64,000 nt of DNA from Plasmodiophora brassicae (GCA_039704465.1 JASFAU010000005.1:372001-436000), one strand, 5' to 3'. Shown: positions 35,280 to 46,984, counted from the stretch's first letter. Made by a program: numbers and translations. Notes: generated by a model not told the origin, from the sequence alone.

Positions 35280-36179
35280 TTAGCAGGCACAGGAGGAGGA
35301 TTCGGGCGCTCCACCGTCCGTAGTGATCGCCAGGCGACCACTCGGCGCGAACGACGTTCCCGTCAGCGCGGGGCTATCTAGGATCTTCAGCACGAGCTCC
35401 TCGAACGCGTTCGCGACGCCGACGTTGGTCCTTGCGCTCGTCTCAATGAACAGCATGCCGTTCTCTTTCGCGAATTGCCTGCCGTCTTCCTTGGAGACTT
35501 GCCGCTCACCTTCAAGGTCGATCTGGGGCGCCCACGTCAGCGGACAGTGATTTCCTGGAGAGCGCCCGGTCGCACCTTGTTGCCCACCAGCATCTTGACA
35601 ATGCTGTCTGTTGTCGTGTACAGGTCCACCTCCTTGATCCATCTGCATGCACACTGTAAGCCACACGCAGCGACCCACGATAGGGCCGGCTAACTCTTGG
35701 ATGTTCTGGAACGTCTGGCGACGAGTGACATCGTACTAGTGAACTCAGTGGGCGCTGTGCACTGAGGCATCACGGCGGTCGACAGGCTTACCACGAGAAC
35801 GATGCCTTGAGCACCTCTGTAATACGCCGACGTCAACGTGCGAAATCGCTCCTGCCCTGCCGGGTATTCAGTGAGCATCGCACGGCGCAGAGGCGGCTGT
35901 CAGAACGGACCGGCCGTGTCCCACAACGTCAGCTTGATGGTCTTGTTCCTCAGCTTCAGTATCTTCAGCTTCAGGTCGACCCCGATCGTCGACTTGATGT
36001 CGGTCTCGAACGAATGCCCCGTGAACGACAGCAGGATGTTCGTCTCTGCGCGGGAACGGGCGTCACCCACCCACCCGCACACACATTCCAGGCGACCAGC
36101 ACTCACTGCCGACACCCGAGTCGCCCACGAGCAGCAGCTTGAACAGGTAGTCGTACCCGGAGCTGGCCCCGTCCGTCAT
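35280..36179 (-). CDS. Rab18/RabC-type small GTPase
   Basis: Membrane-traffic GTPase of about 207 residues from six exons (36107-36179, 35911-36045, 35792-35856, 35695-35735, 35576-35642, 35280-35522) with introns of 52-61 nt. All nucleotide-binding motifs are present after splicing: GDSGVGKT (P-loop), TIGVD (switch I), [19 protein letters not shown] (switch II), VGNKID (NKxD box) and ETSA. The TIGVDLKLK and [13 protein letters not shown] blocks are closest to Rab18 and plant RABC, which act on ER and lipid-droplet traffic. The C-terminus ends SSSCAC, a CxC motif for double geranylgeranylation. It is therefore expected to be an active, membrane-anchored GTPase. It is tail-to-tail with the EXD2-like gene, 89 bp between stops. 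Confidence 0.92.
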
Positions 36180-36803
36180 CCTCGTCGCCGACTGACGCTA
36201 TCCGGAATGGCCCCTCTCTGCTGGACGGCTCTCACTTTGGATCGCCGCCGGCGCCCGGCCGAAATCCGACTCCGCCTCCTCTCCCGCCCCGCCCCAAAAT
36301 CGGCGACCAATTTTGATGCCCATCTGCTCAGGACCCATCGGCCATCAGTCATCACTCATCACCCACCCTAAGGCCCGAGTCGAGAAGTGCCCCGATGCAC
36401 CGGCGTCAACCTCGCTGGTGATAGTCGGGCGAAGAGCGCTCTCCAGCATGTGTTTAGTCACTTGCAGGGCAGGTGGCATTTCAACGAGGAGTACGCGTGA
36501 GCTGTACAGCGAGACGAGCACTTCGAAGGTCGGGCCAGACGACTGCGCATGAGAGTTGATGCGTTTGGTGCTTTACCGCAACTTCCTGCGGGTCACGCTC
36601 CTTCCTGTTCGTAGCGTGGCAAACGGCAGCAATGATCGGCAGCTGGGAAGGAAGGATGGGTGCCTACGTGCGACGTCGGGGGTGCGATCGTTTCCCGGGG
36701 GAGCGTTGTGTCGTGTGGTCGCTTCCGACTTTATATAGGTACGTTGGTGATGTGTTGTTGTAGTCCGGATGACGTTAGGGACGGGTGGAAGGCTGGGCAT
36801 GGA
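36180..36803. other. Longest gap in the dense part, nothing assignable
   Basis: About 620 bp between the Rab start and the carrier stop. Frames are short and change with strand. No tRNA-like or repeat structure was noticed. It should contain the Rab promoter and the carrier 3' UTR. Confidence 0.5.
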
Positions 36804-38252
36804 TCAGTCGCCGCCGCCGCCGCCGCCGCTGGGCCTGGATGCGCCGTCCTTCTTGAAGAACGTATCGTCGATCAACCGCCACAGGACGCTGAACATGAGC
36901 CCTTGCAGGCCGTTCGCTAGGATACGCGTCTTCAGACCACGACCGAACAGCCCTGGGTGGAATCGGGGGGTCAGGCTTCCCATTTGGCAACACGATGACG
37001 AAGGTGGTAAACCTTGCAGACCGTCCTTGTCGACAACGACACGTGCCGCGTCGTAATACGAGATGGGCGTCTCGAACGTTTGCTTGGTCGTCTGGAGAGG
37101 CCTGCGTCAGTGCCAGCGCTTCCCAGCCATGCGACCTAATGAACGACTTTGATAACGCGGACGGAGTTCGACACCGTGTCGGAGACGATGGAGGAGCAGA
37201 ACCCCATGGCCGCCGACCGGATGACTTTCTCCTGGAAGTTCGTCGATTTGGGCAGGTTCTTGTCCAGGAAATTGTACGTCTGATCGGGCAACGTGAGCAC
37301 GAGCATCCATCGTCACAGCAGAAACGAACGACGCACCGCGAACCATGGGTAGTGACCAATCTGCCGTCAACAGGTCAGGCGTGGCATCAGGGGGGTACAC
37401 ATCAGGCACAGGTGATTTACCAGCGTTGCACCTGACGCCGCCAGCGCGCCATGGAAGAACACACGGATGCTGTTGCGCTCGTCAGTGTGAGGGCATTCCC
37501 TCAAACGCGCACCACTTACCCGCCCATGCGATACTTCTTCATCAGGTTCGGGATCCCGTTCTTACCATCGACCTGCATCTACGTGGACCACCGTCATGTA
37601 GGCAGGTGCCCAGTCGCCCAAGGGGCCGTGTGTACACCGTACCGAGGTCTTCACAGTGTCGACGGGCATCAGGAATATTCGCCATGTGGCGGCCGCAGTC
37701 GACGATGCCAACGATTTGACAGATATGGGCAGGTCCTTCGTGCCTTCGTGGCTGTTCAGGAACATAAGGACGCCCGTGTTCGCTGCCGTATCACCGAACC
37801 GGGACAATGGCCCTGACCATATGGGTCACCTTGCGCTGCCGGGAGCGTACAATGTTCACAGGATCGGCGCACCTTGAGCCAGGGCGGGTACCAACCCTTT
37901 GTACAGCCTGGGTATGCCACCCTCCTTGTACAGGAACCGTAACGCCTCCGTTGTCGTCGTTCCATTACGATACTGGTAGTTCTATGGCCGCCCATCAGCG
38001 CGTCCGATAATCGTGCCAGCGGGGATTGCTACCCACCATCGTCGTGCGAAGCCACATCAACGACACGACCTGTATGCGAGTGTCAATTGGGGGACGGGAC
38101 CAGGGCAATGCGTTCCGGGGTCGTACTTGGATGGCCATGGCGGCGGCGCCAGCCGCGCCTCCACCCAGGGCGCGTACAACCGATTTGTGCAGAAGCTCGC
38201 TGGCAGTCAGCTCCTTGGTGGGCGACGGCGCCGACGACGATGACGACGACAT
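36804..38252 (-). CDS. Mitochondrial carrier (SLC25) family protein
   Basis: Six-helix inner-membrane solute carrier; the substrate cannot be read from sequence. Exons joined by introns of about 50-60 nt give, in order, a Ser-rich N-terminus, [31 protein letters not shown], a loop with YKEGGIPRLYKGLVPALAQ, SRFGDTAANTGVL, the carrier signature MPVDTVKT, GWRALWHGALAASGATLV, and near the end KDGLQGLFGRGLKTRILANGLQGLMFSVLW. The C-terminus is a short poly-Gly run before a TGA at 36804-36806. Only the second repeat has a clean PxDxVK motif. The first is degenerate, as in a broad subfamily I associate with algae and oomycetes. Confidence 0.8.
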
Positions 38253-38454
38253 GGCGCCGGGAATTGTACAATAACGTACGGTACGGGGTCGATCGCCCAC
38301 CCGGCAGTGTGGCACCAGGGGTACGACGACCATCGAGAACAATCCAGTCATATGATTCGATGAACCAGTGAGCGTAATGCGCGCGCCCAGACCACTGAAT
38401 GTACTATTCACGTCGCGGATACACCACACACGTCCCGATCTCGGCGCCCATCGT

Positions 38455-39437
38455 TCACTCCCGTTCCATCCAGCTGACGAGGGCGACGACCCTGCCGAAC
38501 CCACCGGCCTCCAACCGGTCGTCATCGATCTCCACCTTGGTCCTGTACACGCCGATCTGGACCAGGGCAGTATACAGCCAGACCATGGAGCACGTCAGCA
38601 TGACCGCCACGATGACATCGACAGTGTCTATGTGGGCGAGGGCGGGTCAGATACCGACAAAGGTTCCCGGCAGCGCTGATTACAATGGAACCGGGTCGCG
38701 ATGATGACGAAGGCGCCGCACCAGACCAGCGCCCAGATCGCGAAGCGGATCGGAGATTTAAGACGGGACGGGAGGTGGTCACCGGCACGACGATCGGCGC
38801 TGTTGGTTATGAGCGCCCAGAGCACCATGGCCGACGTGTGCCCGCTGAACATGACGTCGCCGCATGTCACGATCTGCCTCGTCAGGACGAGGACACCGCC
38901 CAGGAGCGGGTTCAGATCCGCTGGCATCACGTTCCGGCACGATGGCCCCCGAGGCCCAGGGAGACGTGTGACGGAGATCGTCATGGAGCGCAGGAACAGG
39001 ATCAGGCCTTGCAGGACGGCGTACCGTCGCAGCAAGGTGATTCGGCGACGATGCAGCAGGACCCGAACAAGGGATAGGATAGTTACCGATACGAGAAGGA
39101 CGTCTGGCAGATCGTGCGACAGGTGGGCGAACGATGACAGAGCATCGATGCCCATGTCGGGCAGCAGGTCCCGATGACGGTCATGGAGGCGGTCGATCCA
39201 GCTCTGAGACAATGGTTAACACAGACCGGTCAGCGGTCTCACGTGATGATAGCAGCCGTCGTCAAACACACGAACCTGCATGACGGCGTCAATGTAGGCG
39301 CCGGCGAAGAGAGCGCCGACTGCCAGACAGTTCTGCCTGAAGGTACTGCGTTGACGTTCGGGCGTCAGGGACAACAGCGGTTCATACGAGGCCTCATGGC
39401 TGGCCCTCGGATCATCCCCTAAGAGGAGCGACCGCAT
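38455..39437 (-). CDS. Sphingomyelin-synthase-like PAP2 enzyme
   Basis: Multi-pass membrane enzyme of the SMS/inositol-phosphorylceramide-synthase group, which moves a phospho-head group between a glycerophospholipid and ceramide in Golgi or plasma membrane. Spliced features: N-terminal MRSLLLGDD, a first helix (CLAVGALFAGAYIDAVM), the DRHRDLLPDMGIDAL loop typical of the family, helices around VLLVSVTILSLV and LLRRYAVLQGLILFLRS, then the catalytic blocks CGDVMFSGHT and, across a 55-nt intron, RFHYTVDV. The latter two supply both His and the Asp of the catalytic triad. A cytosolic tail ends WMERE. About 270 residues, somewhat short. The acyl acceptor and head group are not determined by sequence. 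Confidence 0.82.
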
Positions 39438-39616
39438 TTCTAGATCTGTAACAATGACGATTGGATATTCACGCGTGTGACACAACTGTCGGCCACCTGG
39501 CATGACGTCACGGGTGACACTTGACGTCAGCGACCCTGAAGGGCCGTATAAACTCGTTTGAAAATGAGAACGGGTCAACAGAGGCTTCTTCGACAGGTAA
39601 ACGTGTAATGACTGCT

Positions 39617-41270
39617 TCATAACGATTTAACTTGGCCAACAATGACGTTGTGTCGTTGCTGGGCGACCCGAAGAAGTAGCGCTTCACCGGTTGTGAGGAA
39701 TCGCTCCGCCACGTCTCGTCCAACAGCAAACGCCGCCTGGTCGTAGCTGTTAGAGAAAAACCTCAATTGTACAAATACGTGGGCCGACCTTTCGTTGGTG
39801 AGTAGTGCTAGCCCAGAGCACTTGGCTCTGGGCATCGATTTTGGCAGCAACAGTTCCTCTCTGGATCAACTTCACCAACAGGGACTGGATCTCGCTGGGG
39901 GACTTTGAACAGGCACTCAGACGCACGCCGTGCATGCGGCGGTAGACCCAAGAACTTACTTGTCCGAAAGCAGATGCCATCCGAGTCAAACTAACTGACT
40001 CGTACGGCGTGATGTAGGTGCACAGGGCCGACTCGCGAATGCGCACAGCCAGGCCTTTGGCAATGTCGCCTAATCTGCCCTCAGACACACCCATCTACTG
40101 ATATGAAGCGCATGCACTGAACTGGAAACGTTCGGGTCGAATATCGTGAGGTCTGACAGAGTCTCGTCGACGCTCGTAAGGCAATCAGCGAACTTCGACT
40201 GGCAGAAGCCGGTCAAGGCCTGTCTGGTCAGGCGACACATGCCCAGACGCTATGTGGACGCGTGCGTCAGAGACGCAATGTACACCCCCCATCACAGTGT
40301 GGCAGTGATACAGGCTTGAATTTGGCGTTGTTCACCAGCTGGTCCTTCAGCGCGTTTCGTGGATACGACGCCATTGCCGCCAGGACGGCGTACCGTACCA
40401 GGTCTACGGGCAGGAACAGGTATGGGGCATTTGGGAATTCATCAACCTACAGCAACCGCCAATCAAACAGTGGGTTCACCGAGAGCCTGGTCGCAAATAC
40501 CGAGAGCAACGTGGCAGCGGCATCAGAGAACTGTGCATATCTGAACATCGTGACGCCAACGGCGCATTTCATGATGGCCAGAATGTGGCCGTACTGTTCC
40601 GAACCTGCAGGAACGAACGCGCTTCAGATTCGACAGCCGCCATAGCGCGACGTCCTTGAACCGACCTTTCAGGGCGGATGCCTTCGCGAACTCTGGCCGT
40701 ACGTTCTGCCACAAATCTCCGTTCACGCTCGTGACCACGATGGTCAACGCCAGGTCCATCTTGTCCGCCAGGGACGTGGTCACATCGCGTGCCTCCAGCA
40801 ACTTCGACAGCGCCGCCTTGTAATCGCCCGAGTCGCTGTGCACCGCCGCTAACTTCAACAGAGCAACCTGTTAACGGGCATTAAACGGATGAACGCTTAT
40901 CTGGAGCAAATGCACGCCAGCGCAGACCCTGGTCGCGTTACTATCCTGGGCGGCTTTGGCGTCCGCCACCGCCCTCTCCGCTGCATCGATTTTACGTGCC
41001 AGTTGGATATTTGCTCGCTGAATCCAGCCCTGCAGGTCCTGCACGACGACCCATTACCGGGCGGTCGGCAAGGACAGCAGCCCCCCGTTCCCCTACAGTG
41101 TCGCCCGGCGACGCTACCGACGCCACCAGCGCCACGTTGCACGTGTGCGCCCGCACGTGATCGAGGAACCGGCTGCGCGCGTCGTCGGACACCTGCGCCT
41201 GGCACCTGAGGCGCTGCAGCAGGGCGCCGCCCTCGTACCCGGCCGCCAGGACGTCATCGGCGGCCACCAT
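39617..41270 (-). CDS. CSN1: COP9 signalosome subunit 1 (CSN1/GPS1)
   Basis: PCI-domain subunit of the CSN complex, which removes NEDD8 from cullins. Recognised blocks run from DLQGWIQRANIQLARKIDAAE through the helical repeats (LAAVHSDSGDYKAALSKLLEARDVTT), a MFRYAQFSDAAATLLS stretch, PYLFLPVDLVRYAVLAAMASYPR, then SALCTYITPYESVSLTRMASAFG. The winged-helix part is SEIQSLLVKLIQRG and AAKIDAQSQVLWA. The C-terminal helix is AAFAVGRDVAERFLTTGEALLLR. The PYESVSLTRMA block separates it from proteasome RPN7. Several introns are present. The junction just before the last exon (near 39770) does not join cleanly in frame in my reading, and the N-terminal exon is uncertain: 41270 is the first ATG before a family-like block, and an earlier exon may exist. 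Confidence 0.75.
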
Positions 41271-41487
41271 CGCAAACTGCACCGACGGATGAAATCTGCG
41301 CCGACTCGCGCGTTGCACCTTCCCGTCGCCGGCGCCAAGTTCCCACACACAGGTAGCGATGTGCGTCCCCACTCATTGATGAATCGGCGACCCGTTCGCC
41401 AAACAGATGATGGGGGCGACTGTTCGGAACCGCGCTCATGTTTCCAGGCGCGTGTCTCCTGAACCGGATTCGACAGTGTACGTCGGT

Positions 41488-43177
41488 TTAGCTAACGGGG
41501 GTTCGTGGGGTGACACGAGTGGTCCCGCCCATGAACGGCTGCAGGACAGGAGGGATGTCAACGCTGCCGTCCTCGTCCTGGAATACGCACAATCAGGGGG
41601 TTGGTACACGGGGGGACAGACACAAGCGGGTCCGTCACCTGGAACTGTTCCATGATGGCAATGATCATTCGAGGGACGGCGCACGCGGTCCCGTTGGCCG
41701 TGCCGATAAACCGCCTCGGCGTCGACGGCAGCTTGATGCGCGCGTTCAGCCGCCGGCTCTGGTAGTCGGTGCAATTCGACGCGCTCATGATCTCTCCATA
41801 CGAGTCACGTCCCCTACCGGGCATCCACGCCTCGACGTCCAGCTTCCTATGCGCAGCCGCCCCGAGCTCTTCTGTGGGCATCTCCATCAGGCGACCGTGG
41901 AGGCCAAGCTTCTCGCATAGCTCGACCTGACCCCAGGCGCATCAACGGAAGAACGACAGCGGAACGGGACGGGCGACTGACCTGAATTCTGGCAATCTCC
42001 AAGTGCATCGCATCCGCATCGTCCAGCTCGCAGGCGGCGAACATTTCAACCTTGTTGAACTGATGCAGGCGGTACAGGCCACGGGACGCTGCGCCACTGC
42101 TCAGCTCGGTGCGAAAGCAGGGGCTGACACCGACGTATCGAATTGGCAGGCTCTGGGGATCTGTACCAGTGCATGGGTCACATGGAGGCGTTGGGGGTAC
42201 GACGAACGAACGCCTTCCACCAATGATCTTGTCGTACAACGTCATGGCAAGTGGGATCTCACCCGTGCCCGAGAGGCACAGTGTGGACCCGGCGATGTGA
42301 TAGACAGCGTTGCTTGGATCGTCCGATCGGGGCTGGAACCCACAGCGCTCGAGCGCGTGGGCGTGCACAAGCGATCCGGGGTTCAGCGCCGTGAACTTCT
42401 TCCGAACGACCTGTACCGGGTCCGGTGATCAGCCCATTGGGCACGTCAGCAGACGACGGGCACACACCTCCTGAAGCGTCCAGTTGATGAGAGCCTGCTC
42501 GAGGAAGACGGCCTCGTTCTTCAGAAACACGCAGTGGCTGCCAGACGCGGCCGCAGCGTTGGCGAAGTCGAACCAGTCGAGGGCGGCGCCCAGCTCGACG
42601 TGATCCCTGATGCGGAACCCCTCGGGGAACTCCCGTCGTTGGCCGAACGCCTTCACGACGCGCGCGTTGGCCTCGTCGCCGACGGGCGAGTCGACGTGCG
42701 ACACGTTGGGCACCTTGGCGCACTCCTCCAGAAGCAGATGATGAACGCGATGCTCCAGCGCGCGAAGGTCCTGGACCTTCTGCTTCGTCACACGAGCTTG
42801 CTCCCGCAGGTCACTGCCGACACTTCCGAATCAGCCACCCGGCTCATACGACCGCAACGTGTCCACCACCACGACCTGGCCGGGGCAACGCCCCCCGTTG
42901 ACGCGTTCCTCTGCCTTTCGAGCTGCTGCCTAGGCGCTCGTTAGCACGACGGCGCGTGGGGCAACAACACGGGGACCTGCCTCGCTCGGACCATGTTGTC
43001 GTGCTCGCGAGACAGACCGGCGATGCGCCCGAAATCGACCTGCGATGCGTTGCGCTGCTGGACGTGGACCTGCAGCGCCGACGCGTCGCGTACGATACGC
43101 TTCACGTCGATCTGCGGGAGCACGCCGACGTCCAGCATGCTGCCGCGCAGCGCCGCCTGGCACGCGCGGCTCACCAT
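41488..43177 (-). CDS. Seryl-tRNA synthetase, probably mitochondrial
   Basis: Class II aminoacyl-tRNA synthetase that charges tRNA-Ser. The N-terminal coiled-coil arm (from MVSRACQAALRGSMLDVG) leads to GFRIRDHVELGAALDWFDF and a DYI-less linker, then LSGTGEIPLAMTLYDK, motif 2 with CFRTELSSGAASRGLYRLHQFNKVEMF, WMPGRGRDSYGEIMSASNCTDYQSRRL, and motif 3 (NGTACAVPRMIIAIME). The last exon ends VDIPPVLQPFMGG. The block order and the AGSTLCLSGTGEIP insert fit a bacterial/organellar type, suggesting mitochondrial import; the presequence is weak. Introns of about 50 nt split the gene. Stop TAA at 41488-41490. Confidence 0.85.
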
Positions 43178-43268
43178 GGGCGCTCGTCGACCGCAACGTC
43201 GACCGCACCGCGAGTCACGAATTTAGCCGACCGCCTCTGGAGACAGATGGGAGGGTCCCGATAGTGTA

Positions 43269-43905
43269 TTAGGCGACGAGATCGCCGAGGAAGTTCGCTC
43301 CAGCAATGACGGCGTCCAGGGCGGCGGTCTTCAGGCCCGTCGACGCTTTAATGTCCCGCATCGTCGTTCGTACGTCGTCGATGTCGACGCCGAGGTCGAC
43401 GTACGCGTCCTCGAGGGCGGCGAGTGCGTCCCTCGCGTCGTCAAACGACCCGTGGAATTTGGCTTTGTCGCGACGATACCGCTCGGCGAGCGATGCGGCG
43501 CGCCGTTTCACGACGTGCTTGTTGGTCTTTGCCCATCCGACCAAGCCGACGTTCCACAGGCGCGACATGGGCGACTGGCGCTTCAGCTGATCTTGCTGCC
43601 GCCGGTCCTCGGCATCCGCCTCCTTGATGACCTGCTGTGGCGTTCTACGCTGTGAGAGAAGGTCACGCCGGCTTGGTGTGATACGACGCACGCGCGCTGA
43701 CATGAACTTTGAGGAAGGCAGTCAGGTCGTCGGTCGTCTGCAGTAAGGCCTGGTGGCTGTCCGCCAGGTTGTTGAACGCCGCCTGGACCGCTCGCTCTCG
43801 AACCGCGACAATGTCGCCGGCAGACCGGTCCGCGATCGCCATGGGCAACAGGACAGCCGCCAGGACAATGGGGGCGATGAGCACGTTCCGTCGTTGCATT
43901 GCCAT
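43269..43905 (-). CDS. Small secreted protein, helical, unknown function
   Basis: About 192 residues from two exons (43708-43905 and 43269-43649; 58-nt intron). It opens with MAMQRRNVLIAPIVLAAVLL, a clear signal peptide ending near IADRSA, and has no later membrane helix. The mature part is rich in Ala, Asp, Arg and Lys with heptad-like spacing (QAAFNNLADSHQALLQTTDD; DARDALAALEDAYVDLGVD), so it is predicted to be alpha-helical or coiled coil. No cysteine pair, retention signal or catalytic motif was seen. I do not recognise a family. If the organism is a parasite, a secreted effector is one possibility. Splicing is supported by clean GT-AG ends and continuous frame. Confidence 0.6.
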
Positions 43906-45239
43906 GCTGACGATGCACCTGCGCCTCGCTGGCGTTCCAGCGCGAGATATTTCAGTGACGAATGCAGGTAAGACTGGTAAGTAACCCGATTCGAGGCCGC
44001 CGCCCTCGGAATGGCGGGTACTGGCTGCGACGGATGCGAAGTTCGCGCTTCCCGACGCCGCTTTACGTTAGGACGCGGCGGGGGCTGTACCTAACCGCGC
44101 GCAAAACAATCGCAGCCGCGCGCGTGGGCGGCCGAGAATAGCCACCCGCGCGTCTGCAAGTCCAAAGCGCTCGCCGTGAAGACACTTCCCATCCACGAAG
44201 CAGCCGTTTCGCAGCAGCACGAGTTGATAGATATCGACACGGCCATTCCCGAAAGGGTTACCAATCGCGATCCCGCAGCTGACCGGCCCGCAGGTGGTCG
44301 TGATGATGAATCCACTTTACTACGGACTGGTCGGCGGCGGCCGCGGCGATGCTGTGCGCTCAGACACCGAAGCTGATCTGTGTGTCAGTCAACCGTGGTG
44401 CAAGGTGACATGTGTGATGATGTATGTATGGACGCCACGATTATTTTGCCCTGTTCATCGACTTGGTATGACCGCAAACGTCAGTGAACGCATCGCAGCA
44501 TTTGGAGCCGAATCGCGTCGGAAACAATGCGAGCCATCTCGCCAGAAACGCCTCGGAATTGGACCCGTGATGCCGCTGGAAGCAGACGACGACAGGATTG
44601 ACACAGTTACTCCTAAATTGCTGGCACGCTTTCGTCAGCTCTTTCGGCCGCCATTGTTTGAGCCCATCAGTGGCACGAAGGACAAAGTTCAACCGTTCCC
44701 TGGCACTGCCGCAACTTGTCAACAAACCACGCGATGGCGCATCGAAGGTACCCGCGCGACGCTTGCCGACGACGGGATTCGGCGGCATCGCTTACGACCG
44801 CGGAATACTCGCTTGCGGCACAGGCCTGACGTTTCGCCGTGCGCTGACCGGTGCATCGGTGATTGATCGGTCGTTGGTGTACGAAAAGGGCTTTGTCTCC
44901 GTAGTCACGTATGGCTGCGACTGGCACCCGGGCATGGTGGCCGGTTCTACAGTGGTACCTTGAGTCCCCATAGGTTGAGGCGGAAACGGGGAAACAGTGC
45001 AGCCGTCGTGGCTGGATGTTGCGAACGAATATAGGGGAATTCGCGCGGGTCATTCTGGGATAAGCATATTCCAGTCGTACTGGTCGGTGGCGGCTTGATC
45101 CTGTGAGCACAGAATTGGTTGCAATACAAGGGAACTGGCAGAGTGCAAGTTCGAGGCCGTCGTTTGCATCAGGCGTCCACTGTCAGGCACCTCCTGACTC
45201 TGCGGCAGCGCAGAACCGGATGCGCCTGACATACGCGAC
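43906..45239. other. Gene-poor stretch, nothing assignable
   Basis: Over 1.3 kb without a recognisable gene and visibly less GC-rich than the flanks. Frames on both strands (for example minus 44441-44788, plus 44598-44963) match nothing I know and show no consistent splice pattern. It marks the left edge of the island that contains the repeats and the broken gene below. Confidence 0.5.
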
Positions 45240-45780
45240 ACGGCCATGTGCTTACAGTGTTGTCTCGTGGTGTCTCGGTAACGCCTTGCGACTGATCAAA
45301 TTCACCGACGTGGCAGGGTCCGACTGGAGAATGGATACCAGTGGGAAACTGCCCGATTGCGTTTGATGCCCATACGCTCAAAGGGGCGTCTTGTGGTATT
45401 TCGAAAACTCCTTGCGATTGAAATTCGCTAGTTGGCCATGTGCTCGATGTGGCGTCAATCATGTCGTACGTCGGTAAGGCCTTGGGATTCAAAGCCGATA
45501 TGACATAGGCCCGTTGGAGGGTTGATGCCAAAGTCGAGGGGCCCGTTGGTGTTTGTTGACCATGCGCTCGAAGTGGCATCAGGTACTATTTCGCTAACGA
45601 CTTGCGAATCCAGTTCGCAATGACAGGGGTGGACTGGAGAGTGGAAGTCGACGAGAAGGTGCCCGGTGGAGTTTGGTTGCCATGGGTGCACAGTGGTGCC
45701 TTGTAGTGTTTCAGTTAGACCTGACGGTTCAAGTTCGCTTTGATAGAGGTCAGTTCGAGAGTGGGTGTCGACAAGGAAAT
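45240..45780. repeat. Degenerate tandem repeat, period about 111-117 bp
   Basis: Four to five diverged units can be aligned by recurring phrases such as ccatgcgctcgaagtggc or ccatgtgctcgatgtggc, a cttgcga stretch followed by ttcg, and gactggagagtgga or gttcgagagtggg. On the minus strand the units translate to related peptides (SPVGPCH, SPVHPCH, PTGLCH; SQGVxE), but neighbouring units fall in different frames. This points to a decayed coding repeat or a non-coding satellite. Confidence 0.65.
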
Positions 45781-45933
45781 GACCGTCAGCGTTAAGTAAC
45801 AGGCGCCAATCTTCGTAGACGCCGTATGAGACGGTTTGCCGCGCGATGTTCGTGGACGTTCGCCATTTTGCATAGGGAAACGTCGCGGGCGTCGTCTGGA
45901 GGCAGTTGACGATCGGCGTTGATCAGAACGTTC

Positions 45934-46758
45934 ATGGGGCGCGGGGGCAAATGGACACAGGAGGAGGATACTGTACTTGGTCGCGCCTGGGTCGTCGTCT
46001 CCGAGGATCCAATTCGGGGAAACGAAGTCAAGTCGTCCACCTTCTGGGGCGATATCTTCTAGAAGTTCAAGGCCGCGATTGGAGAGACGGCGAGGACGCA
46101 AGGAGCGCTCCAGAACCGATGGACGGAGATTAACAAATCCGCCCAGCAGTTTTCTGGGGTGCTGTCAGAAGTACAGAAGCCTCTTTGAGCAACTGTCGTC
46201 GTGTTTTGACCGCGTATGTACATCAGATCAACGCTCTGAACGAGAGCGGCACCAACCAGGAAGACAAAGAGAAGAAGGCCAAAGTTGTGTTTCTCACGAC
46301 GTATGGTGCGGTGTTCGTCCATGGCGAAGTGCACAACATTCTGTCGTGCTGCCCGAAGTGGCAGCAACTGCCTGGGACGTTAACGCCAAAGAAGCGTCCT
46401 CGCGACGAGGCCTATGACGAGGATACGCCTGCCAAGGGTAGATAATGCGCGCTTGGTTACGCTCGACTTTAACTGACATATTATCGCAGCTGAACGTCCC
46501 ATTCGCGTTAAAGCAGCGAAACTCGCTGCCACAGAGTCCACTAGTACGTCGCCCGGTAATGGCACTTCGGCGGCGATTGTGCAAGCCAAGAGCGAGCTGC
46601 AAGGAGTGCAGAATACCATGCGAGACTTCATGCTCCTTAAGATGTTAAGCATGAATGAGGAGAATCTCAGTGAGCCCAAGAGGGCAGTAAACCATTCGTT
46701 TACTGCATCGAGTACTTCTTCCGCAAGGACTGGAATGCTGCCCTCTTGGGCTCACTGA
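45934..46758 (+). pseudogene. Myb/SANT-like transposon-associated DNA-binding gene, interrupted by a stop
   Basis: Three exons (45934-46170, 46227-46437, 46490-46758) with 56- and 52-nt introns read through in frame except for one TAG at 46060-46062. Features: a trihelix/Myb-like start (KWTQEEDTVLGRAWVVVSEDP), LQNRWTEINKSAQQFSGVLSE, then GTNQEDKEKKAKVVF and HNILSCCPKWQQLP, the RPIRVKAAKLAA basic block, and a coiled tail (MRDFMLLKMLSMNEENLSE). This order is that of the plant and protist Myb/SANT proteins encoded by, or derived from, PIF/Harbinger-type transposons. No transposase is seen nearby. The TAG, and a 3' end lying inside an inverted repeat, indicate a decaying copy. A single error or stop readthrough is the alternative. 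Confidence 0.6.
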
Positions 46759-46984
46759 GATTCTCCTCATTCATGCTTAACATCTTAAGGAGCATGAAGT
46801 CTCGCATGGTATTCTGCACTCCTTGCAGCGCGCCCTTGGCTTGCACGATCGCCGCCAAAGTGCCATTACCGGACGACGTACTGGTGGACTCTGTGGCAGC
46901 GAGTTTCGCTGCTTTAACGCCAATGGGACGTTCAGCTGCGATAATATGTCAGTTAAAGTCGAGCGTAACCAAGCGCGCATTATC
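46441..46984. repeat. Inverted repeat: two 247-bp arms, 50-bp spacer
   Basis: Arms 46441-46687 and 46738-46984 are reverse complements with only a handful of mismatches and no net indel; every matching pair sums to 93425. The left arm contains the third exon of the Myb/SANT-like gene and its upstream intron; the right arm is the same segment flipped. A transcript through it would fold into one long hairpin. Confidence 0.9.
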
